Positions 8,126 to 17,202 of a stretch of 64,000 bases of DNA are shown piece by piece. Numbering within the stretch: the stretch's first letter is position 1; each line of letters starts with the position of its first letter. Origin of the DNA: Pseudomonas chlororaphis subsp. aurantiaca (GTDB taxonomy: Bacteria; Pseudomonadota; Gammaproteobacteria; Pseudomonadales; Pseudomonadaceae); NCBI RefSeq assembly GCF_013466605.1, contig NZ_CP059162.1, positions 4,960,001 through 5,024,000 on the forward strand. The letters run 5' to 3'. The position numbers were made by a program, and so were the translations under genes. Under the pieces are notes generated by a model. The model ran no database searches, had not been told where the DNA came from, and saw nothing but the letters and a program-made list of their open reading frames with translations.

Positions 8126-9958
8126 TCAATAACGGTGCCGGCCGGCACAAATGTCCGCCAGGACCGCCTCCGTCACCTGGACGTAGGTCGCCGATCCCGG
8201 CAACCAGGCGTACACCGGATCGCCACCGGTTTTCGACGGGTCGAAGGCTTCTTCCTTGAGCCGGGTCTTCTGGTACTTGAAGGTGCCGGTGGTCTCCATC
8301 TTCACCTTGACCCGCAGGAACAGCGGCACCGCGTAGCCCGGCAGATGCTCGCGGGCGAACTGCAACAGTTCGGTGAAATCCAGGGTCGCCAGGGATTCGG
8401 CCGGGGTGATCGCTGCCATCCCGGCGCGACCGTTGGTGTTGTGCACCTCCACGCCATAGGCCACCGCCTCGGCGACCTGCGGATGTTGCAGGAGGATGTT
8501 CTCCACTTCGGTGGTGGAGACGTTTTCGCCCTTCCAGCGATAGGTATCGCCCAGGCGATCGATGAACTGCGCATGGCCAAAACCGATATCGCGCAGCAGG
8601 TCGCCGGTATTGAAGTAACGGTCGCCCTTCTCGAACACGTCGGTGAGGATCACCTTCAGGTTCTTTTCCGGCTCGGTGTAGCCGTCCAGCGGCGCCTTGT
8701 CGTCGATCTTCGCCAGCAGCAGGCCCTGCCCGCCCCGGGCGACCTTCTGCATGAAGCCGGAACCGTTGCGGATCGGTGCGCAGGTGTCGTGGGCGTACTC
8801 CACCAGCGCCCAGGGCGCCAGGGAAAAGCCCACGGTATTGTCGAAGTTGAGCACGTTGGTAAAGCCGATATTGCCGTCGCTGGCGGCATACAGCTCGCAG
8901 ATATGCTCGACGCCGAAACGCTGCTTGAACGGCCCCCACACGCCGGGGCGCAAACCGTTGCCGACCATCTTCACCACGCTGTTGTCGCGGTCGTGCTCGC
9001 TGGCGGGCTGGTCGATCAGGTAACGACACAGCTCGCCCACGTAGCCGATGGTGGTGGCCTTGAACCGGCGGGCATCCTCCCAGAACCGGCTGGCGCTGAA
9101 CTTGCGGCGAATGGCGAAACCCGAGGCCCCGCTGATGGCCGAGCCCCAGCATACGCACAGCCCGGTGGCGTGATACAGCGGCAAGGTGCAGTAGAGAATG
9201 TCGGCCGGCTGCATGTCGAGGGCGATCATGCCGAAGCTGGCGGAGGTGCGCATCCAGCGGCCGTGCTTGAAAATGCCGGCCTTGGGCAGCCCGGTGGTGC
9301 CCGAGGTGTAGATATAGAAGCATGGATCGTCGAGGTAGATCCGCGCGGTGCTCGGGGGATTGGTCGAGTCACTGGCGACGCTGGCGGTCATCAGGTCGAT
9401 GCAGCCGGCGGGCGTTGGCCCGGGCGCCACATCCGGATCGGCGACGAACCAGGTTCGCGCCTCGTCAATGGCAACCTGGTCGCGAATCGCCGAATAGGCA
9501 TCCAGCAGTTCGCCGCCGACGATCATCGCCACCGGCTTCACCAGGTTCACGCTGTGCACCAGCACGCTGCCGGCCTGTGCGGTGTTGAGCATGGCGCAGA
9601 TACCGCCGAGCTTGGCCACCGCCAGCACACTCAGCAGCAACTCGGGACGGTTCTCGACGAAGATCGCCACCACGTCGCCCTTGCCGATGCCCTGGCTCGC
9701 CAGGTAATGGGCGATCCGGTTGGCCCACTGGTTGGCCTGTGCATAACTCAACACCCGGTCGCCGTACAGCAGCGCCGGGCCGTCGGGGTTGCGTTGCGTG
9801 GCTTGTTCGAAGGTCCAGCCCAGCCCGCAGGGCTGATCGGCACGCTTGACGTTGGCTATCTGCATGCCCCTGATGACCCGCGGCAACGCCCGGGCGATGG
9901 AGGGCAATTTGCGCAGCATCATGCCCCAGGTGATCGTGTCGTGCTGACGAGTGCTCAT
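8126..9958 (-). CDS. Long-chain acyl-CoA synthetase
   Basis: A 610-residue member of the ANL adenylate-forming family, closest in layout to the FATP/FadD6 type. Visible are the P-loop-like AMP signature YIYTSGTTGLPKAG, the motif YNTGDLLRDIGFG, and RWKGENVSTTEVEN followed by a C-terminal lid ending KTRLKEE. It would activate long-chain fatty acids to acyl-CoA via an acyl-adenylate at the inner face of the membrane. AGGAG upstream supports the ATG at 9958; the open frame reaching 10015 lacks support. Confidence 0.9.
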   Translation of the reverse strand: MSTRQHDTITWGMMLRKLPSIARALPRVIRGMQIANVKRADQPCGLGWTFEQATQRNPDGPALLYGDRVLSYAQANQWANRIAHYLASQGIGKGDVVAIFVENRPELLLSVLAVAKLGGICAMLNTAQAGSVLVHSVNLVKPVAMIVGGELLDAYSAIRDQVAIDEARTWFVADPDVAPGPTPAGCIDLMTASVASDSTNPPSTARIYLDDPCFYIYTSGTTGLPKAGIFKHGRWMRTSASFGMIALDMQPADILYCTLPLYHATGLCVCWGSAISGASGFAIRRKFSASRFWEDARRFKATTIGYVGELCRYLIDQPASEHDRDNSVVKMVGNGLRPGVWGPFKQRFGVEHICELYAASDGNIGFTNVLNFDNTVGFSLAPWALVEYAHDTCAPIRNGSGFMQKVARGGQGLLLAKIDDKAPLDGYTEPEKNLKVILTDVFEKGDRYFNTGDLLRDIGFGHAQFIDRLGDTYRWKGENVSTTEVENILLQHPQVAEAVAYGVEVHNTNGRAGMAAITPAESLATLDFTELLQFAREHLPGYAVPLFLRVKVKMETTGTFKYQKTRLKEEAFDPSKTGGDPVYAWLPGSATYVQVTEAVLADICAGRHRY

Positions 9959-10569
9959 GACGGCTCCTGTTCGACGCAAAAGGATCCTGCACGGGCCAGG
10001 CCGGCAGGCAGACAAGGTCGATGGGGCTATTCAGCCGGGGGCCGAAGGCGGGCCGCCACGGCAAACAGGAGCGAAACAGGGGGCGCGCTATTGGCAGTAA
10101 TGCGGAGCATGGCGTTCATGGATGACGTCCTATTTTCTTATTATCAGGCGCCCATGACCCTAGGGATCACGACGCATGACTGTCCATGTCGATGAAGCGT
10201 CTGATTGACCTGTACAGCCTGTCGCTGGCAAAAAAATACGTCAGCGCTTCTTGGCCTGTACACGGAGTTTTTGCAAAGTTTTGTATCTCCCCCGCGCCGC
10301 CAGGTGCCTCGCGCTTGAGGGTCGGTTTGCCGGTTGAATCTTTTACGTGAACCGGCAGTCACAGCGTTACGCCCCGGCCCTTGCCCACGCCTGCGATCTC
10401 GCAAAATGCAGGATGCACGATGGCCATTCATGCAAATTGCACGGGCGCGCAAATGGCGAATATTTATAACAATATGATTTATAACGATTTTTTAAAAATT
10501 TGAGGCTGGCACAATCGCTGCACCTATCACTTCAGGTTTGCCATTCAAGAACCAATGGAGCTGATAGAC
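9959..10569. other. Long gene-free region with an AT-rich right half
   Basis: About 610 bases. The left part should hold the acyl-CoA synthetase promoter. From 10450 to 10505 it becomes markedly AT-rich (aatatttataacaatatg and following) just ahead of a sigma-54-type promoter. A 102-codon minus-strand open frame here is Arg-rich, has no homology I recognise and is not called. Confidence 0.55.
10506..10522 (+). promoter_or_regulatory. Sigma-54 (RpoN) promoter
   Basis: ctggcacaatcgctgca: the -24 GG and -12 GC are separated by ten bases, matching TGGCAC-N5-TTGCA except for the first T of the -12 box. Predicted transcription start is about 37 bases before the ATG at 10570. Confidence 0.72.
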
Positions 10570-10848
10570 ATGAGCCTGATCCAAGAAAAATTCGCTTCCC
10601 TGTTCTCCAACTACGAAGTGACCACTCAGCCACGGCCCGATGGCGGCATCCTGCTGACGCTGCGTAACAGCGAAGGTAAACAGCTCAAGCGCTCGATCTC
10701 TTATGCCCAGTTGCATGCGGGCGATCAGTTGTCGTGGGTGATCAGCGCGTTGCGTCGCGACCTGGCCGAACAGGCCAGCGAATTGCCACAGATTTCCCTG
10801 CTGCAAAGCCAGAACCGTTTTGCCCTGCCGTCGTATCACTCGCTTTAA
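10570..10848 (+). CDS. DUF3509 domain protein
   Basis: A 92-residue protein beginning MSLIQEKFASLFSNYEV, recognisable as the Pseudomonas DUF3509 family of about 90 residues. Function is unknown; no membrane segment or signal peptide. GGAG at 10557-10560, nine bases before the ATG at 10570, favours this start over an in-frame ATG at 10555. The sigma-54-type promoter suggests control by nitrogen status or by another RpoN activator. Confidence 0.83.
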   Translation: MSLIQEKFASLFSNYEVTTQPRPDGGILLTLRNSEGKQLKRSISYAQLHAGDQLSWVISALRRDLAEQASELPQISLLQSQNRFALPSYHSL

Positions 10849-10867
10849 ATCCGCAGCGCTGCGGATT
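10848..10867. repeat. 20-bp perfect palindrome overlapping a stop codon
   Basis: aatccgcagcgctgcggatt, starting on the last base of the DUF3509 stop codon. It could be part of a 3' end structure or a protein-binding site. Confidence 0.6.
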
Positions 10868-10900
10868 CGCGGTGACAACGCAGACATGACGGATAGCCCC

Positions 10901-10939
10901 AATCAGGCCGTGCCAGCCTTGCGCTGACACGGCCTGATT
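10901..10939. terminator. Hairpin between convergent genes
   Basis: aatcaggccgtg and its perfect complement cacggcctgatt form a 12-bp stem with a 15-base loop. It sits between the DUF3509 gene and mtnC. There is no long U-tract, so termination is inferred from position and stem strength. Confidence 0.6.
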
Positions 10940-10943
10940 GCTT

Positions 10944-11627
10944 TCAGAAACGCTGCGGATCGATATCGGCGAAGCTCGCCACATTCGCATGCCCCGCCAA
11001 CACCCCGCCTTCGCGCACCAGGCCGCAAGTGGCCAGGCCGGCGGACTTGGCCGCATCCAGTTCCTGGACGACATCGGACAGAAAGAGAATCTGCCCAGGC
11101 GCACAACCGATGGCCTGGGTAATGCGCTGGTAAGACTGCACTTCGCGCTTGGGCCCCGAGGCGGTGTCGAAAAAACCGCTGAACAGCGGCGCCAGGTCCC
11201 CGGCAGTGGAGCGACCGAAAATCAACTTCTGCGCTTGGATCGAGCCCGACGAATAGACGTACAACCGATAACCAGCCTGATGCCAGTGCTGCAACGCCGC
11301 CACCGCATCCGGATAGACATGGCCCTTGAGCTGCCCGGCCCGATACCCCTGCTCCCAGACCATGCCTTGCAAGGTCTTGAGTGGCGTGGCCTTGCGATCT
11401 TCCGCGATCCAGCCCAGGAGGATCTCGATCACCCGTTCGACATCCGCCGCCGGCTCGCCGCTGGCCTCGCGCACCGCCTGCAGCTGCTCAGCGACATCGG
11501 CCCGGGTGACGTGCTTGCGCACGAAGTCCGGCAGCTGCTGCACCGCATAGGGGAACAGCACCTCGAAGACAAAACTCACCGCGCTGGTGGTGCCTTCGAT
11601 GTCGGTAAGAATGGCCTTGATCGGCAT
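10944..11627 (-). CDS. mtnC: Acireductone synthase (enolase-phosphatase E1)
   Basis: A 227-residue HAD-family enzyme of the methionine salvage pathway. It converts 2,3-diketo-5-methylthiopentyl-1-phosphate to acireductone by enolisation and dephosphorylation. The N-terminal motif [15 protein letters not shown] is the DxEGT form of the HAD nucleophile motif diagnostic of E1. YVYSSGS is motif II and [13 protein letters not shown] is motif IV. It lies four bases after mtnD, with GGAGG inside the end of mtnD as ribosome binding site. Confidence 0.96.
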   Translation of the reverse strand: MPIKAILTDIEGTTSAVSFVFEVLFPYAVQQLPDFVRKHVTRADVAEQLQAVREASGEPAADVERVIEILLGWIAEDRKATPLKTLQGMVWEQGYRAGQLKGHVYPDAVAALQHWHQAGYRLYVYSSGSIQAQKLIFGRSTAGDLAPLFSGFFDTASGPKREVQSYQRITQAIGCAPGQILFLSDVVQELDAAKSAGLATCGLVREGGVLAGHANVASFADIDPQRF

Positions 11628-11631
11628 CCGC

Positions 11632-12177
11632 TCAATCCTCCAGAAGCGGGAACTGGCTGGCGATATCGGAACCGGTGAAGTCGGCGACCCAGCCTTGCGG
11701 GTTATTGAACATGCGGATCGCCACCAGGTACGGGTTCTCGCCCATGTCGAACCAGTGCGCGGTACCGGCCGGCACCGAAAGCAGGTCGTTCTTCTCGCAG
11801 AGCACGGCGTACACGTAGTCGCCGATGTGCAGATTGAACAAGCCGCGACCGGCGACGAAAAAGCGCACCTCGTCCTCGGCGTGGCGGTGTTCGTCGAGGA
11901 ACTTGGCGCGCAATTCGGCCTTCTGCGGGTGATCGCTATTGAGGCTGATCACATCGACGGTGATGTAGCCGCGCTCGGTCATCAGGCGGTCGATCTGTTC
12001 CTGATAGGCGCCTATCACTTCTTCCTGGCTGGCGCCCGGCTGGATCCTGGTGGCGGCTTGCCAGCGATCGAAACGCACGCCCTGCTCGGCCAGGGTCGCG
12101 GCGATATCGTCGAAATGGGTCAGCACCTTGTTCGGCAGGTCCGGGCTGGATACGTGGTAAACGGACAGGCTGCTCAT
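11632..12177 (-). CDS. mtnD: Acireductone dioxygenase
   Basis: A 181-residue cupin of the ARD family. [13 protein letters not shown] carries the His-x-His-x3-Glu metal ligands and GTAHWFDMG the distal His. With Fe(II) the family yields the keto acid precursor of methionine plus formate; with Ni(II) the off-pathway product. GAGGAA precedes the ATG. It is the middle gene of mtnB-mtnD-mtnC. Confidence 0.96.
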   Translation of the reverse strand: MSSLSVYHVSSPDLPNKVLTHFDDIAATLAEQGVRFDRWQAATRIQPGASQEEVIGAYQEQIDRLMTERGYITVDVISLNSDHPQKAELRAKFLDEHRHAEDEVRFFVAGRGLFNLHIGDYVYAVLCEKNDLLSVPAGTAHWFDMGENPYLVAIRMFNNPQGWVADFTGSDIASQFPLLED

Positions 12178-12276
12178 CTTGGCAATTCCTCGCTATCGGC
12201 AGTGCCCTCCGGCTTTTTCCAGGCCGGTCAGGCAGTGCATATCATCAGGCGGTGGCTACTTCAGTCGAAGAAAGCC

Positions 12277-12897
12277 TTAACGGTTTAACAGGGCGCGAGT
12301 CTTCAACTCACACTCGAACAGGAACTCGAAGGCCTCGATCTGGCGCTGCGCGTCACTCATGCGCGCCCCCCAGGTATAGAGGCCATGACCGCGAATCAGG
12401 TAACCGACGCAATCGGGATGGGCGTCGAGCCAGGGCTGGACCTTGCTCGCCAGCCGGGCGATGTCCTGATCGTTGTCGAAAATCGGCACACGCACCCGCG
12501 ACTCGTGGCTGGCGATGCCGGCAAAGGCCTTTTGCAGCTCGTAACCCTCGAACTCGATGAAGTCCTCGGCGGTCAGGCGCGACAGCACCGTGGCATTCAC
12601 CGAGTGGGTATGCAGCACGGCGCCGATCTGCGGGTTCCAGCTGTACAACTGGGTGTGCAACAGGGTTTCGGCCGACGGCTTTTTACCCGGTTCCAGGCTG
12701 TTGCCCGCCAGGTCGGTGGCCAGCACGTCATCCAGGCCCAACTGGCCTTTGTGCTTGCCCGAAACCGTGAGCAATACCGCGCTTGGCGACAGGCGCGTGG
12801 AATAGTTGCTGCTGGTGGCCGGGGACCAGCCGCGGGCATACAGAAAGCGCCCGACCTCGATGATGTCCTGTGCCAGCTGTTCGCGGCTAAGGCTCAT
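12277..12897 (-). CDS. mtnB: Methylthioribulose-1-phosphate dehydratase
   Basis: A 206-residue class II aldolase/adducin-fold enzyme. GWSPATSSNYSTRL is the typical MtnB start region; zinc ligands are in LHTHSVNATVLSR and in YLIRGHGLYTWG. It dehydrates methylthioribulose-1-phosphate in methionine salvage. Its ATG overlaps the TGA of the upstream transporter gene (ATGA), showing a shared transcript. The isomerase mtnA is not in the window. Confidence 0.96.
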   Translation of the reverse strand: MSLSREQLAQDIIEVGRFLYARGWSPATSSNYSTRLSPSAVLLTVSGKHKGQLGLDDVLATDLAGNSLEPGKKPSAETLLHTQLYSWNPQIGAVLHTHSVNATVLSRLTAEDFIEFEGYELQKAFAGIASHESRVRVPIFDNDQDIARLASKVQPWLDAHPDCVGYLIRGHGLYTWGARMSDAQRQIEAFEFLFECELKTRALLNR

Positions 12898-14042
12898 GGC
12901 CTCTCCTCTTGCATACGTGTGGCAATGATAACGGCTGCCGCCAGCGCTGCGAGGCTTGCAATACTAAAGGTCAATGTCGCGCCCAGGGCATTCCAACTGT
13001 AGCCGGAATACAGCGCGCCCAATGCGCCGCCGGTGCCGGCCAGGGCCGCGTACAGGGCCTGGCCCTGGCCCTGCTGACGGTCACCGAAGCTGCGTTGCAC
13101 GAAATGAATGGCCGCGGCATGAAAGCTGCCGAAGGTCGCGGCATGCAGCACCTGGGCAAACAACAGCAGCCACAGGTGCTCGGCAAAGGCACCCAGCAGC
13201 AGCCAGCGCAGGGCCGCCAGCAGGAAACTCGCCAGCAACACCCGGCGCACCGAAAAGCGCAAGAGAATCCAGCTCATCGCCAGGAACATCAACACTTCGG
13301 CGACCACCCCCAGCGCCCACAACAAACCGATCAAGCCGCGGCTGTAGCCCAGGTGTTCCAGGTGCAGGGTCAGGAAGGTGTAGTAAGGACCGTGGCTCAT
13401 TTGCATCAGCGCCACGCAGGCATAGAAGGCCAGCACGCCGGGGCTGCGCAACTGGCCTATAAAACCTCCGGCCGCCAGGCGACTGCCCTGGGCCGCTGGC
13501 TGGGCATTGGGCACCCAGGCGCTGCTGAGCACGATGCCGGCCATGATCAGCACCAGCGCCGCCGGGTAGATGTCCAGGCTCAGCCACTCGAACAGCCGCC
13601 CCAGCGCCACCACCGTGAGGATGAAGCCGATCGAACCCCACAGGCGGATCTGGCTGTAGCGGGCAGTCTGGCCTTGCAGGTGCGCCAGGGTGATCACTTC
13701 GAATTGCGGCAGTACCGCGTGCCAGAAGAACGCATGCAAGGCCATGACCATCGCCAGCCAGGCGTAGCTCTTGCTGACGAAAATCAGCGAAAAGCTCAGC
13801 AGCGTGCAGATCGCGCCAAAACGCACAATGGCCAGGCGCCGGCCGGTGTAGTCGCCGAGCCAGCCCCAGATGTTCGGCGCCACGCAGCGCATGAGCATGG
13901 GAATCGCCACCAGCTCGCCGATGCGCGCGCTGGAAAACCCCAGGTGATCGAAATACAGCGCCAGAAACGGCGCGGTCGAACCCAGCAGGGCGAAATAGAA
14001 CAGATAGAAACTGGAGAGCCGCCAGTACGGGAGCGCCGCCAC
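12894..14042 (-). CDS. MFS transporter (HcaT/LacY-like MFS_1 type)
   Basis: About 382 residues with twelve predicted transmembrane helices; the N-terminal motif LPYWRLSSFYLFYFALLGST is typical of the PP-type MFS_1-like proteins. The substrate is unknown; its position as first gene of the methionine salvage cluster suggests a methylthio-sugar or related compound. The start is uncertain: a GTG at 14042 gives the family N-terminus (MAALPYWRLSS), whereas an ATG at 14129 would overlap aroC by 53 bases and add a non-conserved Cys/Arg-rich extension. Confidence 0.85.
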   Translation of the reverse strand: MAALPYWRLSSFYLFYFALLGSTAPFLALYFDHLGFSSARIGELVAIPMLMRCVAPNIWGWLGDYTGRRLAIVRFGAICTLLSFSLIFVSKSYAWLAMVMALHAFFWHAVLPQFEVITLAHLQGQTARYSQIRLWGSIGFILTVVALGRLFEWLSLDIYPAALVLIMAGIVLSSAWVPNAQPAAQGSRLAAGGFIGQLRSPGVLAFYACVALMQMSHGPYYTFLTLHLEHLGYSRGLIGLLWALGVVAEVLMFLAMSWILLRFSVRRVLLASFLLAALRWLLLGAFAEHLWLLLFAQVLHAATFGSFHAAAIHFVQRSFGDRQQGQGQALYAALAGTGGALGALYSGYSWNALGATLTFSIASLAALAAAVIIATRMQEERP

Positions 14043-14076
14043 GGCCGTCAGACCGTGGCGGCTGGCAGGGACGCCA

Positions 14077-15168
14077 TTACAACTGGCCCAGCACCGGCGT
14101 GCTGACGCGCACATCGGCGTTCTGGCCACGGTGACGCAGCAGGTGATCCATCAGCACGATGGCCATCATGGCTTCGGCGATCGGCGTGGCGCGAATGCCG
14201 ACGCATGGGTCGTGACGGCCCTTGGTGATAACGTCCACCGGGTTGCCATCGATGTCGATCGAACGGCCCGGGGTGGTGATGCTGGAGGTCGGCTTGAGCG
14301 CCAGGTGCGCGACGATCGGCTGGCCGGAGGAAATCCCGCCAAGGATGCCGCCAGCGTTGTTGCTGAGGAAACCTTGCGGGGTCAGCTCGTCGCGATGCTC
14401 GGTGCCACGCTGGGCGACGCTGGCGAAACCGGCGCCGATCTCCACGCCCTTGACCGCGTTGATGCTCATCAGCGCGTGGGCCAACTCGGCATCCAGGCGG
14501 TCGAAGATCGGCTCGCCCAGGCCCGGCATCACGCCCTCGGCGACCACGGTGATCTTCGCCCCCACCGAATCCTGATCGCGACGCAGCTGGTCCATGTAGG
14601 CTTCCAGTTCCGGCACCTTGTCCGGATCGGGGCTGAAGAAGGCGTTGTCTTCCACCGAATCCCAGGTCTTGAACGGGATTTCGATCGGGCCCAGCTGGCT
14701 CATGTAGCCCCGCACCACGATGCCCTGGCTGGCCAGGTACTTCTTGGCGATGGCCCCGGCCGCCACGCGCATGGCGGTTTCCCGCGCCGAGCTGCGACCG
14801 CCGCCGCGGTAATCGCGGATGCCGTATTTGTGGTGGTAGGTGTAATCGGCGTGGGCCGGGCGGAACAGATCCTTGATCGCCGAGTAGTCCTTGGACTTCT
14901 GGTCGGTGTTGCGGATCAGCAGGCCGATGGAGCAGCCAGTGGTCTTGCCTTCGAACACGCCGGAGAGGATTTCGACTTCATCGGCTTCCTGGCGCTGGGT
15001 GGTGTGGCGACTGGTGCCGGGCTTGCGCCGGTCCAGGTCGCGCTGCAGATCGTCCAGCGACAGCTCAAGACCCGGTGGGCAGCCGTCGACAATGGCGACC
15101 AACGCCGGGCCATGGCTTTCGCCCGCGGTGGTGACAGTGAACAGCTTGCCGTAGGTATTGCCAGACAT
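14077..15168 (-). CDS. aroC: Chorismate synthase
   Basis: A 363-residue enzyme, the usual length, converting 5-enolpyruvylshikimate-3-phosphate to chorismate with reduced FMN at the end of the shikimate pathway. Family signatures are [18 protein letters not shown] near the N-terminus, [19 protein letters not shown] in the centre and [18 protein letters not shown] near the C-terminus. GGAG precedes the ATG. It is followed closely by the MFS gene on the same strand. Confidence 0.97.
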   Translation of the reverse strand: MSGNTYGKLFTVTTAGESHGPALVAIVDGCPPGLELSLDDLQRDLDRRKPGTSRHTTQRQEADEVEILSGVFEGKTTGCSIGLLIRNTDQKSKDYSAIKDLFRPAHADYTYHHKYGIRDYRGGGRSSARETAMRVAAGAIAKKYLASQGIVVRGYMSQLGPIEIPFKTWDSVEDNAFFSPDPDKVPELEAYMDQLRRDQDSVGAKITVVAEGVMPGLGEPIFDRLDAELAHALMSINAVKGVEIGAGFASVAQRGTEHRDELTPQGFLSNNAGGILGGISSGQPIVAHLALKPTSSITTPGRSIDIDGNPVDVITKGRHDPCVGIRATPIAEAMMAIVLMDHLLRHRGQNADVRVSTPVLGQL

Positions 15169-15309
15169 GCGGGACGCTCCGTGAAATCAGCCGAAATAAC
15201 TCAATCTGGATTACTGAGCGCGCCAGTATACGCAGCCTACCCAACTAGTTCATCCTCGAACCTTATCCGTGCCCGGAAGTCCAACCGGCACCTTCTCCAT
15301 GATGGCGTG

Positions 15310-16263
15310 ATGATGCTGCGAGTTCTTCTCTTGAGCCTTACCCTGTTCACCGGCCTGGTCCAGGCGGCCGTGCTGCAACGTCCCATCAGCCTGGAGACTG
15401 GCAACGGCGAATTATACGGCTCGCTGCTGTTGCCCAAGTCCGACGCCCCGGTGCCGGTGGTGCTGATCGTCTCCGGCTCCGGCCCCACCGACCGCGATGG
15501 CAACAACCCCGACGGCGGGCGCAACGATAGCCTCAAGCGCCTGGCCTGGGTGCTGGCCAAGCACAACATCGCCAGCGTGCGCTACGACAAGCGCGGCGTG
15601 GCCGCCAGCCTTGCCGCCACCCCGGACGAACGCAACCTCACCCTCGACGCCTACGTCGCCGATGCCGTGGCCTGGGGCAAAAAACTCAAGGCCGACCCGC
15701 GCCTGGGCCCGTTGATCATGCTCGGCCACAGCGAAGGTGCGCTGATCGCCACCCTGGCGGCGCCCCAGGTCGATGCGGCGGCGGTGATTTCCATCTCCGG
15801 CACCGCCCGCCCGGTGGACCAGGTGCTGCGCCAGCAATTGAGCTATCGCCTGCCGGCGTCGCTGATGCTGCGCAGCAACGAACTGCTCGACAGCCTCAAG
15901 GCCGGCCGGGTCGACACCGACGTGCCGCCGCCGCTGGAGGTGATCTTCCGCCCCAGCGTGCAGCCGTACCTGATCACCCTGTTCAAGCAAGACCCGGCCG
16001 CCGCGTTCGCCCGCCTGAAAATGCCGGCCCTGATCGTCCAGGGCAGCAACGATATCCAGGTCGGCGTCGACGACGCGCGGATGCTCAAGGCCGCCAAGCC
16101 GGATGCCCAGTTGGCGCTGATCGAGGGCATGAACCATGTGTTGCGCATTGTGCCCAACGACGTCAAGCGGCAACTGGCCTCCTACAAGGACCCGCAACTG
16201 CCCCTGGCCTCGGAACTTGGCAGCCGCATCATCGGTTTTATTGACGGACTTCACGCCCGTTGA
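15310..16263 (+). CDS. Secreted alpha/beta hydrolase
   Basis: A 317-residue protein with a Sec signal peptide (MMLRVLLLSLTLFTGLVQA). The alpha/beta hydrolase fold shows VVLIVSGSGPTDRDGNN (oxyanion region), LGHSEGA with the nucleophilic Ser, VQGSNDIQV with the acid Asp, and EGMNHVL with the catalytic His. The substrate is unknown. No strong ribosome binding site is seen for the tandem ATGs at 15310 and 15313, so the exact start is provisional. Divergent from aroC. Confidence 0.84.
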   Translation: MMLRVLLLSLTLFTGLVQAAVLQRPISLETGNGELYGSLLLPKSDAPVPVVLIVSGSGPTDRDGNNPDGGRNDSLKRLAWVLAKHNIASVRYDKRGVAASLAATPDERNLTLDAYVADAVAWGKKLKADPRLGPLIMLGHSEGALIATLAAPQVDAAAVISISGTARPVDQVLRQQLSYRLPASLMLRSNELLDSLKAGRVDTDVPPPLEVIFRPSVQPYLITLFKQDPAAAFARLKMPALIVQGSNDIQVGVDDARMLKAAKPDAQLALIEGMNHVLRIVPNDVKRQLASYKDPQLPLASELGSRIIGFIDGLHAR

Positions 16264-16290
16264 CGCGTTTTCCCCTCCAGTCCTGAAAAA

Positions 16291-16318
16291 AACGGCCGAT
16301 AAGCCTTTGCCGGCCGTT
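16291..16318. terminator. Weak hairpin after the hydrolase gene
   Basis: aacggccg and cggccgtt form an 8-bp stem with a 12-base loop. The A-run precedes the stem on the + strand, so the U-tract is on the minus transcript. Its role is uncertain. Confidence 0.4.
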
Positions 16319-16361
16319 CACTTGCCGTCGGCAAGTAGCGCTTGGACAGGATCTCGCCGTT

Positions 16362-17150
16362 ATGACCGATACCCAGAACCCTCCCGAAACCGAGGTTGAA
16401 AACCCCGTTCCCGAAGCCGTGGCGTTGCCGTGGGCGGACGTCCATGCCGAGCATCACCGGATGCTTCGCCTGGCCCCGCTGCAAACCGATCGCGCCACGG
16501 GCGGACGGCCCCTGCGCTTTATCGAGTTCGGTTATGCCGAGCGCAGCAACAAGGAGCGCAGCCTGTTGCGCATGACCCTCCAGTTGCCGGGCCAACGGGT
16601 GCGCAAGGAACAGAATCACCTGGATGTCTGGGTCGACCATACGACTCGGCGGGTACGTTTCGAGCCGGACAACCTGCAGATCGAACCGGCGAACCGTGGC
16701 ATCGGCCGCTTTCTGCTGGCGCAGGGGGCAAGCTGGGCGCAGAAAAAATGGCCGCACTACCGCGTGGATGGTTTCGAACTGGCGAACAAGGATGCGCTGA
16801 ACGAGGCCACGCGCCTGCGACGCGACCATTTCCTGCGGGTCCAGGGCTTCGATGTGGTTTACGCCGATGCCCAGCATCTCAAGGGCAGCGTCAAGGATGT
16901 GCAGGTCGGCGAACTGCTGGCCAACTGGAACACCGAAAAGCTGCAATTCGTCGAGATCCTCGAAGCCGCGCAGATGCTGCAGCAGGCCGAGCAGAACCTC
17001 GAAGAGCAGGAAGTCAAACTGCGCAAGCACGAAGAAAAGGTCGCCAAGTACAAGCGCGAAGACACCGGACTGCGCTTTACCATCACTTGCCTGGTGGCCT
17101 TTGCAGTGTTCCAGGCCGGGTTGCTGATCTGGATCGCGACCCACCGCTGA
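16362..17150 (+). CDS. Hypothetical membrane-anchored coiled-coil protein
   Basis: A 262-residue protein I cannot assign to a named family. Residues 1-190 are soluble and charged. Residues about 190-235 form a Glu/Lys-rich coiled coil (AAQMLQQAEQNLEEQEVKLR), and a single C-terminal transmembrane helix ends IWIATHR. This tail-anchored layout would place the bulk in the cytoplasm. Third-position GC bias supports real coding. Followed by a strong terminator. Confidence 0.78.
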   Translation: MTDTQNPPETEVENPVPEAVALPWADVHAEHHRMLRLAPLQTDRATGGRPLRFIEFGYAERSNKERSLLRMTLQLPGQRVRKEQNHLDVWVDHTTRRVRFEPDNLQIEPANRGIGRFLLAQGASWAQKKWPHYRVDGFELANKDALNEATRLRRDHFLRVQGFDVVYADAQHLKGSVKDVQVGELLANWNTEKLQFVEILEAAQMLQQAEQNLEEQEVKLRKHEEKVAKYKREDTGLRFTITCLVAFAVFQAGLLIWIATHR

Positions 17151-17153
17151 CAA

Positions 17154-17185
17154 CAAAAAGCCCGCCGATTGGCGAGCCTTTTTGT
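17154..17185. terminator. Bidirectional terminator between convergent genes
   Basis: aaaaagcccgccgattggcg followed by agccttttt: A- and T-runs flank a stem with one mismatch, between the coiled-coil gene (+) and prmB (-). Confidence 0.82.
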
Positions 17186-17202
17186 AGCGCTTCGCTCGCG
17201 GC

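Noticed and set aside
8135..10195. 686-codon + strand open frame
   Set aside because: Antisense to the acyl-CoA synthetase gene with typical shadow composition and no recognisable domain.
10144..10452. 102-codon minus-strand open frame in the gap before the DUF3509 gene
   Set aside because: Arg-rich, low-complexity translation, no ribosome binding site of note and no homology recognised.
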